Assembly: GCA_934101175.1 (NCBI GenBank)
Contig: CAKOQC010000003.1
Coordinates: 1 to 64,000 of the forward strand
Length of the DNA: 64,000 nt
Source: RUG705 sp934101175
GTDB taxonomy: Bacteria; Bacillota_I; Bacilli_A; RF39; UBA660
Direction: 5' to 3'
The position numbers and the translations under genes are program-made. Shown piece by piece: positions 8,025-16,772 of this stretch (positions are counted from its first letter, which is position 1; the number at the start of each line of letters is the position of its first letter). Under the pieces are notes generated by a model. The model did no database searches. It worked only from the letters and a program-made list of their open reading frames with translations, and had not been told where the DNA came from.

Positions 8025-9146
8025 ATGATATATTTAGATTATTCGGCTACAACGCCAGTAGATAAAAGAGTATTAGATACTTTTAATAAAGTATGTATAG
8101 AATATCCAGGTAATGTTAACTCATTACATAAACTTGGTGCTAAATCAGCTTTACTAGCAGATTATGCTACAGAAGAAATAGCTAAAATGCTTAAAGTTAA
8201 TAAAAATGAAATAATTTATACTTCAGGAGCTAGTGAATCTAATAATACTGCTATTAAAGGAATATGTGAGAGATATAAGAGTAGAGGTAAACATATTATT
8301 ACTACTAATCTAGAGCATTCTTCTGTTATAGCACCATTTAATTATTTAGCAGAAGAAGAAGGTTTTGAAGTAGACTTTGTTAAAATTAATGATAAGGGAA
8401 TAGTAGACTTGGAAGATTTAAAAAGATTACTTAGCGAAGATACTTTAATGGTATCAGTATGTATGGTTGATAGTGAGATAGGACTTAAACAACCAATTAA
8501 AGAAATAGCTAAAATTCTTAAAGATTATCCAAAATGTTTCTTTCATGTAGATTGTACACAAGCATTAGGAAAGATAAATATAGATTTAACAGGAGTAGAT
8601 TTAGCTAGTTTTTCAGGACATAAAATATATGGTCTTAAAGGAATAGGACTTCTATATAAGAAAGATAATATAGTTATTACTCCATTGATACATGGAGGTA
8701 AAAGTACTACTGTATATCGTAGTGGTACACCAGCATTACCATTAATGGTATCAATGATGAAGGCAATGGAATTAATTATTCCTAATGTAGATAAGAATTA
8801 TGAATATATAAGAAAATTAAATAAAAAGATATGTGATAAATTAAAAGAATATCCATTAGTACATATTAATAGTACAGAAAATAGCATTGTACATACTATT
8901 AATTTTAGCTTAAAAGATGTAAAACCGGAAACTTTTGTACATGCCTTAGAGGAAGAAGAAGTATATATATCTACTAAAAGTGCTTGTTCAAAGGCTGATA
9001 GTATGTCTAGCTCAGTATATGCTATTACTAAAGATAAAGATTTAGCTAACCATAGTTTAAGAATTAGTTTATCTTATATGACTACTGAAGAAGAAATAAA
9101 TAAATTCTTAGAAATATTTGATAAATTATATAAAAAATATTGTTAA
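8025..9146 (+). CDS. Cysteine desulfurase (NifS/IscS-like)
   Basis: The 373-residue product is a class V PLP-dependent aminotransferase-fold enzyme. It starts in the classic way (MIYLDYSATTPVD) and has TSGASESNNTAIKG, the PLP lysine in SFSGHKIYG (about Lys200) and the catalytic cysteine in TKSACSKADS (about Cys321). It removes sulfur from cysteine for Fe-S cluster or thio-cofactor synthesis. The start at 8025 (or 8022) is chosen over ATG 8007, because TATAAT at 7999-8004 leaves 8007 too near the transcription start, and gggtgatg lies just before 8022-8025. No scaffold (IscU/SufU) or ThiI gene is nearby; the next genes are thiol-redox proteins. Confidence 0.92.
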   Translation: MIYLDYSATTPVDKRVLDTFNKVCIEYPGNVNSLHKLGAKSALLADYATEEIAKMLKVNKNEIIYTSGASESNNTAIKGICERYKSRGKHIITTNLEHSSVIAPFNYLAEEEGFEVDFVKINDKGIVDLEDLKRLLSEDTLMVSVCMVDSEIGLKQPIKEIAKILKDYPKCFFHVDCTQALGKINIDLTGVDLASFSGHKIYGLKGIGLLYKKDNIVITPLIHGGKSTTVYRSGTPALPLMVSMMKAMELIIPNVDKNYEYIRKLNKKICDKLKEYPLVHINSTENSIVHTINFSLKDVKPETFVHALEEEEVYISTKSACSKADSMSSSVYAITKDKDLANHSLRISLSYMTTEEEINKFLEIFDKLYKKYC

Positions 9147-9161
9147 CTAAAGGAGAAATAG

Positions 9162-9425
9162 ATGAAAATTATAAAAATAAGCGCTATGTGGTGTCCAGCA
9201 TGCTTAATAATGAATAAAACATGGAAAAAGATAAAAGAAGAATATCCAGATATAGAAATAGTTAATCTTGATTATGATATAGATTCTTTAGAAGTAGAGA
9301 AGTATGAACCTGGAAAGATATTACCAGTAATTATATTTATAGATAAAGATAAAGAAGTAAATAGGTTAATAGGAGAAATACCTATAGAAAAGATTAGAAG
9401 TGAGATAGATAAACATGTTAAGTAA
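9162..9425 (+). CDS. Thioredoxin-like protein with CPAC motif
   Basis: The 87-residue product is a minimal thioredoxin fold: a first beta strand KIIKISAMW, the redox motif C-P-A-C at residues 11-14, and the cis-Pro region KILPVIIFI. The motif differs from the CGPC of thioredoxin. It is cytoplasmic (no signal). The gene overlaps the next one by 11 bases, so both are co-translated; the cytosolic protein could feed electrons to the membrane CcdA-like domain of its neighbour (inference). Confidence 0.85.
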   Translation: MKIIKISAMWCPACLIMNKTWKKIKEEYPDIEIVNLDYDIDSLEVEKYEPGKILPVIIFIDKDKEVNRLIGEIPIEKIRSEIDKHVK

Positions 9426-10698
9426 AATTAAAAAGATTACTTTAGGAATACTTATCTTTCTTATAGGGATTACTATTAGTAGGAATAATTATGTATTAGC
9501 AGAAGAAGTAGAAGAAAATAATATCGTTAATATATATTTATTTTATTCAGATACTTGTCCACATTGTGCAAAAGAAAAAATATTTCTAGATGATATTATT
9601 AAAAATAATGATAATGTTAGAATATATAAATATGAAATAAATAATAAAGATAATGGCTATTTATTAGATGAAATAGCTAGTCTTATGGATACTAATGTAT
9701 CAGGAGTACCATTTACAATTATAGGAAATAAATTCTATAAAGGATATAATGAAGAGAATTCACCAGTTAGATTTAAAGCAGCAATAGAGTATTTTTCAAA
9801 ATATGGATATGATGATATTGTAGGTAAATATATAAATAATAGAAATAATCTAAATATAGAGATACCTGAATATGATAATAATATAGATAATGATAAGAAT
9901 GAAGATATACCTAGTGTAGATGAATATGCAGAAAATTATAATAATATTAGATTTAACTTACCATTAATAGGAACAGTAGAAACAAAGAATTTAACTTTAC
10001 CAGTTATAGCTATTTTAATAGGACTTGTAGATGGATTTAATCCTTGTGCTATGTGGGTATTATTATTCTTAATTAGTATGTTAATAGGAATGAAAGATAA
10101 AAAGAAGATGTTTATCTTAGGAATTACTTTCTTATTATCATCAGCTTTAATATATTTATTATTTATGGTAGCATGGTTAAATGTTGCAGATTTACTTTTA
10201 TCAATAAATTATGTAAGAGTAGGAATAGGAATAATTGCTTTAATAGGAGCATTAGTTAATTTAATAGATTACTTTAAGCATAGAAAAAATAATGGATGTA
10301 GTGTAGTAGACGATAAGAAGAGAAGTAAAATATTTAATAGAATTAAGAAATTTACACATGAGAAGAATTTATTATTGGCTTTAATAGGAGTTGTTTTATT
10401 GGCATGCTCTGTAAATATAGTAGAACTTGCTTGTTCAGCAGGACTTCCAGTTATGTTTATTCAAATTCTTAGTATGAATAATTTAACAATAATAGAAGAA
10501 ATAATATATATAGGACTTTATATGTTCTTCTTCTTAATAGATGATATGATAGTATTCTTTATAGCAGTTAGAACAATGGAAGTAACAGGGATATCTACAA
10601 AATATGGACGTATTTCTAAATTAGTAGGAGGTATCTTACTTCTTGGAATAGGTATCTTAATGATATTTAAACCAGAATGGTTAATGTTTAATTTTTAG
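9415..10698 (+). CDS. Thioredoxin-like domain fused to CcdA-type transmembrane electron carrier
   Basis: The 427-residue product has a signal/anchor (residues 8-29), an extracytoplasmic thioredoxin-like domain with C-P-H-C (residues 48-51) and a cis-Pro GVPFTIIG. An acidic Asn/Asp linker (about 138-175) leads to a multi-pass CcdA/DsbD-type domain (about 195-425) with the cysteines of GFNPCAMWVL and ACSVNIVELACSAGLP. Such proteins pass reducing power from cytosolic thioredoxin to extracellular thiols. The order here, extracellular Trx then CcdA, makes a self-contained reductase with the CPAC thioredoxin as the likely donor. Confidence 0.85.
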   Translation: MLSKIKKITLGILIFLIGITISRNNYVLAEEVEENNIVNIYLFYSDTCPHCAKEKIFLDDIIKNNDNVRIYKYEINNKDNGYLLDEIASLMDTNVSGVPFTIIGNKFYKGYNEENSPVRFKAAIEYFSKYGYDDIVGKYINNRNNLNIEIPEYDNNIDNDKNEDIPSVDEYAENYNNIRFNLPLIGTVETKNLTLPVIAILIGLVDGFNPCAMWVLLFLISMLIGMKDKKKMFILGITFLLSSALIYLLFMVAWLNVADLLLSINYVRVGIGIIALIGALVNLIDYFKHRKNNGCSVVDDKKRSKIFNRIKKFTHEKNLLLALIGVVLLACSVNIVELACSAGLPVMFIQILSMNNLTIIEEIIYIGLYMFFFLIDDMIVFFIAVRTMEVTGISTKYGRISKLVGGILLLGIGILMIFKPEWLMFNF

Positions 10699-10700
10699 AA

Positions 10701-10727
10701 GAAAGAGATAATCTTTCTTTTTATATG
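10701..10727 (+). terminator. Terminator after the thiol-redox genes
   Basis: gaaaga / tctttc around a 5-base loop with a T run. Short stem, moderate support. Confidence 0.5.
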
Positions 10728-10756
10728 AAATAAGTCATAAAAATATATATTTAGGG

Positions 10757-10785
10757 TTGTTATTATTAAAAAATAAAGATATAAT
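10757..10785 (+). promoter_or_regulatory. Promoter of the first adenylate-forming ligase
   Basis: TTGTTA, a 17-base spacer and TATAAT (10780-10785); a second TATAAT-like box follows at about 10790. The ribosome binding site is gagggg before ATG 10817. Confidence 0.55.
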
Positions 10786-10816
10786 ATAGTATAATTCATC
10801 CAAAAGAGGGGATATT

Positions 10817-12706
10817 ATGGAAAGAGAAGCTTTAGAAAAATTAAAAGAAAAAATTAGTGAATTATCAGAAGAGGAACAAAAATTAAGAAATTTATATTTA
10901 AGAAGAATATCATCAGGAGAGGTATATGGACCAATGACAGGATATGCTAGTATCGATAAGCCTTGGTTAAAATACTATGATGAATTTGGAATAAAGGCAG
11001 ATATTCCTAAAGAGAAAGCTTATGATTTAATTTATAATAAGTATAGAAATAATAAAAAATTGATTGCTTTAAATTATTTTGGGGTAAAAATTAGTTATTA
11101 TGAAATGTTTAATAAAATTGAAGAGGTGGCAAAATCATTTAAAGCTCTTGGTATTAAAAAAGGCGATATAGTATTAATGACAATGCCAACCACTCCAGAA
11201 ATGGTATATATATTTTATGCTTTAAATAGAATTGGTGCTATTGTGGATAGTGTTGATCCTAGAATTAAAAGTGATAGATATGTAGAAATAATTAAAGAAA
11301 CTAATGCAAAATATCTTGTTGCTATAGATTTATGTCGTCCAGTTATAGAAGAGTTGATTCAGAAAGAAAAATTATCTAAAGTAGTTTTAGTTTCTCCGAC
11401 AGAGTCATTACCATTACCAGTAAAAATTTTATTATCAATAAAAGAGAAAAAAACTATAAATAAAACAAATGATAAAGTAATAGATTGGAATAATTTTGTC
11501 AAACTTGGTAAAAATTATTTAGGAAAAATAGATTGTGATTATGAAGAAAATATGCCGGTAGTTATTGTACATACAGGAGGAACTACTGGTGAACCCAAAG
11601 GTGTTTTACTAACTAATGAAAATTTTAATACTATGGCAATTACCCAAGAAATTTCAGGCTTTAATTTACAAGAAAAAGATAAATTTTTAACTTTTTTACC
11701 ACCATTTATTGCTTATTGTTTAGTAAATGCTATTCATGATCCATTATATTTAGGTTTTGAAAATATATTAGTTCCTAAATTTGACGCAAAAGGTTTTCCT
11801 GGACTTATGTATAAATATAAACCTAATCATGTTTTAGCTGGTCCAATTTTATGGGATTATTTTATAAAAGATGAGAAAATTTCTAAAGAAGATTTATCAT
11901 ATTTGAAATCTCCTATATCTGGTGGTGATGTTTTAAATATTGAACTAGAAAGAGCAATTAATGATTTTTATAAGTCACATAATTGTAATATTCCTATTGC
12001 TTCAGGATATGGGCTAACTGAAGTATCAGCAGCTGCTATATATTCTAAAAGTATTGCATATAAAGAAGGACATGTAGGAATTCCATATATAAAGAATAAT
12101 GTGTCATCTTTTATTCCTGATACTGAAGAAGAATTACCATATGATACGGAGGGAGAAATTTGTATTTCTACTCCTACAATGATGAAGGAATATTATAACA
12201 ATGCTGAAGCAACTTCAAATATTATCAAAGTACATTCAGATGGATTAAGATGGGTTCATACTGGTGATTTAGGTACTATAGATACTGATGGTAGTGTTAA
12301 AATAAGTGGTAGAATAAAACGATTAATTGTTAGAAATGGTAATAAAATATTTCCTTCTTCTGTTGAAGATATTATTCGTCAAAATAAATTAATAACAGGT
12401 ATTTCTATTGTATCAATGTCTGATGACAAAGAAAGACATGTTCCTGTAGCATATTTAACTATTGAAAATGATGCTATTGGTTGTGAAGAAGAATTAATTA
12501 ATGATATAGAATTATCAATAAAAGAAAAGTTACCGGAATTCAATATCCCTATTAAATATATTTTTAAATCAGAACTTCCATTAACAAATATTAATAAAAT
12601 AGATTTTAAAAAGCTTGAAGAGGAAGCATTAGAGTATATAAATAGTGAAAAAATAGTATTTAGATACGATGAAAATAATTGTAAGACTAAAGTAAGAAAA
12701 ATATAA
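10817..12706 (+). CDS. AMP-forming acyl-CoA synthetase/ligase (ANL family), copy 1
   Basis: The 629-residue product has the adenylate-forming core: P-loop HTGGTTGEPKG (about residues 252-262), SGYGLTE, the TGDLGTIDTDG motif, and SGRIKRLIVRNGNKIFPSSVED, with the C-terminal catalytic lysine in NINKIDFKKL. It activates a carboxylate with ATP, probably a fatty or other organic acid; the acceptor (CoA or carrier) is not evident. A short N-terminal module (residues 1-55, ending in GYASIDKPWLK) is nearly identical, in DNA too, to that of the second ligase at 14730, while the bodies differ widely. No carrier-protein gene is nearby. Confidence 0.87.
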   Translation: MEREALEKLKEKISELSEEEQKLRNLYLRRISSGEVYGPMTGYASIDKPWLKYYDEFGIKADIPKEKAYDLIYNKYRNNKKLIALNYFGVKISYYEMFNKIEEVAKSFKALGIKKGDIVLMTMPTTPEMVYIFYALNRIGAIVDSVDPRIKSDRYVEIIKETNAKYLVAIDLCRPVIEELIQKEKLSKVVLVSPTESLPLPVKILLSIKEKKTINKTNDKVIDWNNFVKLGKNYLGKIDCDYEENMPVVIVHTGGTTGEPKGVLLTNENFNTMAITQEISGFNLQEKDKFLTFLPPFIAYCLVNAIHDPLYLGFENILVPKFDAKGFPGLMYKYKPNHVLAGPILWDYFIKDEKISKEDLSYLKSPISGGDVLNIELERAINDFYKSHNCNIPIASGYGLTEVSAAAIYSKSIAYKEGHVGIPYIKNNVSSFIPDTEEELPYDTEGEICISTPTMMKEYYNNAEATSNIIKVHSDGLRWVHTGDLGTIDTDGSVKISGRIKRLIVRNGNKIFPSSVEDIIRQNKLITGISIVSMSDDKERHVPVAYLTIENDAIGCEEELINDIELSIKEKLPEFNIPIKYIFKSELPLTNINKIDFKKLEEEALEYINSEKIVFRYDENNCKTKVRKI

Positions 12707-12722
12707 ATTTCTTGCTTTTTTA
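12689..12722 (+). terminator. Terminator overlapping the stop of ligase copy 1
   Basis: aagtaagaaa / tttcttgctt (one G-T pair) followed by six T; the stop codon lies in the loop. Confidence 0.6.
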
Positions 12723-12746
12723 ATTGAAAATAAAAATTCATCATAG

Positions 12747-12769
12747 TATAATTATATTATGGTAGGTGA
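12747..12769 (+). promoter_or_regulatory. -10 box and ribosome binding site of the hybrid sensor gene
   Basis: TATAAT at 12747-12752 and aggtga at 12764-12769 lie 12 bases apart, before the GTG start at 12775. The 5' leader would be about 15-20 bases. Confidence 0.5.
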
Positions 12770-12774
12770 TGTAG

Positions 12775-14568
12775 GTGAATAATAGCATATTGGTATCAAT
12801 AGTATCATTATTTTATATTACATTATTATTAATAATTTTTTATATAAAAAGAGGAATTAAATTAAAGGAAAATATAATATACAATATATTAGTAATTGAT
12901 AGTTTTTTTATGATGCTTTTTGAGATAACAAGTTATTATATTTTGAAAGCTAATATTTCTTATGATTCATTATTATATAATGTGTCATCGAAGTTAATAT
13001 TAATAACATATTTAATATGGATAGCTTCATTCTTTATGTATATGATTACTATTACATTAGATGAAAAAACATCATTGTTGTCTAAATTAAATAAAATTAC
13101 TATTATTATTTATGCAATAGTTTTTGGAATTGTAATAGCTTTACCTCTTGAATATATTAATATAAATCAATTACATATTCCTGCTGGTGTTCCAACATAT
13201 TCTGTATATGGTATAGCTTTGGCTAGTGATTTCGCCTTATCAATAATAATAATCTTGAACTTTAAAAAAGTTAAAAATAAGAGATATATTCCACTATTAG
13301 TATTGTTTATTTTGGGTGTTGTTTCTTTAATATATCAAATGAATCATCCTACTTGCTTTTTAATGTCACATTTATTAACTTTTACAACTTTTTTAATGTA
13401 TTTCACCATCGAAAACCCTGATATGAAATTACTTAAAGAAATGTATGAAGCTAAAGAAATAAGTGATAATGCTAATGAAGAAAAAGTGTTATTCTTATAT
13501 AATATGACTCAAGAAATTAGAGCTACTACTAAGAATATTGATAATGAAGCTGATATAATTATTGATAGTGATGATATTGATACAGATAAAGAATCTGCTA
13601 GAAATATCAAGGGAGAAACTTCTAAGTTTAGAATGATGACTAATGATATCTTAGATGTATCAGCAATAGATTCATCAAATATAAAAATATATAATAGTAG
13701 TTATAATTTAAAAATGTTACTTAGAACAATTATCAGTAGTTATACTGATATATGTCATAATAAGAACTTAGAATTTAGAACTAATATTGATCATAGCATT
13801 CCAGAATCTCTATATGGAGATAATATTAGTTTAAAGAAAGCTATTAATTTATTACTTACATATAGTGTTAAATCTACTAAAAAAGGATATGTTGAATTAG
13901 ATATAAATACTATTATTAAAAATGATATCGTAAGATTAATAATTACTATTGAAGACTCCAGTATGGGTATTAAAAGTAGTGAACTAGAAAAGATTAAGAT
14001 AGATAATAAAAATATCTCAGAATCTTATAAATTAATAACTTTAATGAATGGTACTATGGTATTAACATCTAATTATGGATCAGGAAATAAAATAAAGATA
14101 ATCCTAGATCAGAAAATAGATAAAACTCCAAATAAAGAAGAGAAGAAATATCAAAGTATTCTAGAAGATAAGAAAATATTAATTATAGATAATAGTGAAC
14201 CTAGTATCAAGATAATAGAAAAACTACTTAAAGGAAGTAATATAAATATTGATTATTCATTAAATGGAAGAGATGCTTATAATAAAATTAAGACTAGAAA
14301 TAGATATGATTTAATCTTATTAGATGAAGAATTAAATACAATATCAGGATATGAAATGTTAAAGAACTTACAAGGAATAAGAAACTTTAATATACCAGTA
14401 ATCTTACTAAGTAAAGATAATAAATATGAATATAATGAAGAATACTTAAAGATGGGCTTTAGTGATATATTAATAAAACCTCTAAATAAAGAAATACTTC
14501 TAGAAAAAATTAATAAAAATGTTATGAATAGAGAAGATATTTTAAGTAAGAAGAAAATAATTAAATAA
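12775..14568 (+). CDS. Hybrid sensor histidine kinase-like protein, kinase part degenerate
   Basis: The 597-residue product has an N-terminal membrane sensor of about seven segments (residues 1-215). A dimerisation/H-box region FLYNMTQEIRATTKNI follows, then an ATPase-like domain (about 300-460) and a C-terminal receiver domain (about 465-590). The H-box should read N-M-S-H-E-I-R; here the phospho-acceptor His is Gln (about Gln246). The N-box Asn is also replaced (LLTYSVKST), while a weak G1 motif (DSSMGI) remains. The receiver keeps the phospho-Asp (about Asp517 in LILLDEELN) and Lys (about Lys568 in ILIKPLN). It starts with GTG after aggtga. It lies between the two ligase genes and may sense or control something linked to them (inference). 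Confidence 0.8.
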   Translation: MNNSILVSIVSLFYITLLLIIFYIKRGIKLKENIIYNILVIDSFFMMLFEITSYYILKANISYDSLLYNVSSKLILITYLIWIASFFMYMITITLDEKTSLLSKLNKITIIIYAIVFGIVIALPLEYININQLHIPAGVPTYSVYGIALASDFALSIIIILNFKKVKNKRYIPLLVLFILGVVSLIYQMNHPTCFLMSHLLTFTTFLMYFTIENPDMKLLKEMYEAKEISDNANEEKVLFLYNMTQEIRATTKNIDNEADIIIDSDDIDTDKESARNIKGETSKFRMMTNDILDVSAIDSSNIKIYNSSYNLKMLLRTIISSYTDICHNKNLEFRTNIDHSIPESLYGDNISLKKAINLLLTYSVKSTKKGYVELDINTIIKNDIVRLIITIEDSSMGIKSSELEKIKIDNKNISESYKLITLMNGTMVLTSNYGSGNKIKIILDQKIDKTPNKEEKKYQSILEDKKILIIDNSEPSIKIIEKLLKGSNINIDYSLNGRDAYNKIKTRNRYDLILLDEELNTISGYEMLKNLQGIRNFNIPVILLSKDNKYEYNEEYLKMGFSDILIKPLNKEILLEKINKNVMNREDILSKKKIIK

Positions 14569-14574
14569 AAGATT

Positions 14575-14623
14575 AACCTATAAAGTAAATTTAAAAAAGG
14601 AAAATTACTTTATAGGTTTTTAT
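14575..14623 (+). terminator. Strong terminator after the hybrid sensor gene
   Basis: A 14-base perfect stem, aacctataaagtaa / ttactttataggtt, followed by a T run. Confidence 0.9.
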
Positions 14624-14639
14624 GTGGTATGTATACTAA

Positions 14640-14699
14640 TTGGTGACTAGATGTGATATAATTGATGTATTGGCGACTTAATATGGTAATAAATGTTTA
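14640..14699 (+). repeat. Two tandem imperfect 30-base repeats at the ligase-2 promoter
   Basis: Copies begin TTGGTGACT (14640) and TTGGCGACT (14670) with a period of exactly 30. The first contains an extended -10 box TGaTATAAT (14654-14662); the second has TAATAA at the matching place. The repeats lie directly upstream of the second ligase and could be an operator or a duplicated promoter. Confidence 0.5.
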
Positions 14700-14729
14700 T
14701 AATAATAAGTTGTTTAAATGGGGGATATT

Positions 14730-16598
14730 ATGGAAAGAGAAGCTTTAGAAAAATTAAAAGAAAAAATTAGTGAATTATCAGAAGAAGAACAAAAATTAAG
14801 AAATTTATATTTAAGAGAAATATCATCAGGAGAGGTATATGGTCCAATGACAGGATATGCTAGTATCGATAAGCCTTGGTTAAAATTTTTTAATGATGAT
14901 TCAATAGAAGCTTTACTAAGATATAAAAAAGAAAATATAAGTATGTATGAACAATTATATAACTATGGTATTAATCATTTAGATGATATTGTTTTAGAAT
15001 ATCTTGGAAGTGAATATACATATAAAGATTTATTAAATAATATTGATAAAACTGCTAATTTACTTATAGAATTAGGTGTTTCTAGTAATGAGGTTGTTCC
15101 TATAATACTTCCTAATTGTCCGGAAGCAAGATACTTGATATATGCTTGTAGTAAAATAGGGGCTATTCCTAATCCAATAATGCCTACGATTAATCAAAAA
15201 GATTTAGAAAATATTATAGAAAATACTAATTGTAAAAGAATATTTATGATGAGTGGTTTATTGAATAACTATGATGAAAATTTAAAAAATAAAATTAAAG
15301 ATTTAGTAACTGTTATTGAAGTTAATCCTTTAAGAAGTGCGGGAGGAATATATCAATTAGTATATTTTTTAAAAGGAAAGAATAATGATACTTTTAATAA
15401 TCTTATGAATAAATTAAATGATAATTTTTGTGTAGAAGTAAAGGGTAATAAGAGTGATATTGCATTAATAGAACAGACTGGGGGAACAACTGGGATTATT
15501 ACTAAAGGAGTAGTTATTACAAATCAGAATGTTTATGCTTCTAATTATCAATTATCAAATGGCGGTTTTAATTTTAACGAAGGAGATTCTATTTTAGACA
15601 TTTTACTTCCATCAATATCATATGGAGCTGCTTTTGAACATCTTACATTATGTAATGGTATTAAAAATTATATGATTCCTATTTTAGTAAAAAAACAAAT
15701 AAATAGTTATATATCAAAATATAAGCCTAATCATATAATGATGGGACCAATTCATTTTGAATTTATTGTAAAAGATAAATATAAAAGGAATTGGAATTTT
15801 ATAAAAAATATTGTTTCTGGTGGCGATGAGATGAGTCTTACGTTAGAGCAAGAAGCAAATAATAGATTAAGAAAGAATAATTCATCTGTAAATTTAGAAC
15901 AAGGGTATGGAGAGTCAGAATGTTTTGGGGCTTGTGCTTGTAATCATCAGAATATTATAAAAAATGGTAGTGTTGGTATTCCACATTTATTAACAACTCT
16001 TGCTACATTTAAATATGATGAAAATGAAGATGATTATACGACAGATGAAGAATTACCTTTAGGAGAGTTAGGAGAGTTATGTATAAGCGGTCCAACAGTA
16101 ATGAAAGGATATTTAAATAATCAAGAAGCAACTTCATTAGTTTTAAAGAAACATTCAGATGGTACTATATGGTTACATACTGGAGATATTGGCTATATCA
16201 GTAATGATGGATATGTTTATATTACTGAAAGAATAAAAGATCTTATTTTTAGAAATGGTTTTAAAGTATCACCAAAAAGAATAAATAATATTATAAAAAA
16301 TAGATTTGGTGATTATATAGATGTATCTTTAGTGTTAGGTATTCCTGATAAGATAGAAAGAAATGTACCAGTAGTATTTATGAAACTAAAAGAAAATACT
16401 TCAAAAGAGGAAGAAATAAAAGATTTTATTTTTAATAATTTTAAAGGAATAGAAGAAATAAAAGATGTAGTAATCTTAGAAGATATACCTAGAACATCTG
16501 TTGGAAAAGTTGATAAAAAACAAATTAAAAATGATTATATATTAACATTGAATAATAAAAATAAAATAAAGAAACTATTGTTGAGGAGAAAAAAATAG
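14730..16598 (+). CDS. AMP-forming acyl-CoA synthetase/ligase (ANL family), copy 2
   Basis: The 622-residue product shares residues 1-55 with the ligase at 10817, but the rest is a distant paralogue. Motifs are the P-loop QTGGTTGIITKG (about 249-260), EQGYGESE, HTGDIGYISNDG, ITERIKDLIFRNGFKVSP and the catalytic lysine in IPRTSVGKVDKKQ. The P-loop is odd: the usual Pro-Lys-Gly is Ile-Thr-Lys-Gly with one extra residue, so its ATP handling may differ. The start is ATG 14730, preceded by gggggat; an in-frame ATG at 14718 overlaps that ribosome binding site. The terminator begins inside the last codons. Confidence 0.87.
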   Translation: MEREALEKLKEKISELSEEEQKLRNLYLREISSGEVYGPMTGYASIDKPWLKFFNDDSIEALLRYKKENISMYEQLYNYGINHLDDIVLEYLGSEYTYKDLLNNIDKTANLLIELGVSSNEVVPIILPNCPEARYLIYACSKIGAIPNPIMPTINQKDLENIIENTNCKRIFMMSGLLNNYDENLKNKIKDLVTVIEVNPLRSAGGIYQLVYFLKGKNNDTFNNLMNKLNDNFCVEVKGNKSDIALIEQTGGTTGIITKGVVITNQNVYASNYQLSNGGFNFNEGDSILDILLPSISYGAAFEHLTLCNGIKNYMIPILVKKQINSYISKYKPNHIMMGPIHFEFIVKDKYKRNWNFIKNIVSGGDEMSLTLEQEANNRLRKNNSSVNLEQGYGESECFGACACNHQNIIKNGSVGIPHLLTTLATFKYDENEDDYTTDEELPLGELGELCISGPTVMKGYLNNQEATSLVLKKHSDGTIWLHTGDIGYISNDGYVYITERIKDLIFRNGFKVSPKRINNIIKNRFGDYIDVSLVLGIPDKIERNVPVVFMKLKENTSKEEEIKDFIFNNFKGIEEIKDVVILEDIPRTSVGKVDKKQIKNDYILTLNNKNKIKKLLLRRKK

Positions 16599-16609
16599 TT
16601 TCTTTTTAT
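16569..16609 (+). terminator. Terminator overlapping the end of ligase copy 2
   Basis: aagaaactatt / aatagtttctt, 11-base perfect stem with a 14-base loop, followed by T. Confidence 0.75.
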
Positions 16610-16772
16610 AATCTCCTCCAATTAATTTTACACTATCTATATTTAGGCAATTTGACTAAGTAATAGAAATGTGCTAGAATAGTACTTGTCTTTTTTGAAA
16701 AAGGGAATATTCTTAAATAAGAAATTGACAAAATTAGATAGTTATTTTATAATTATACTAGAGGTGATGTAT

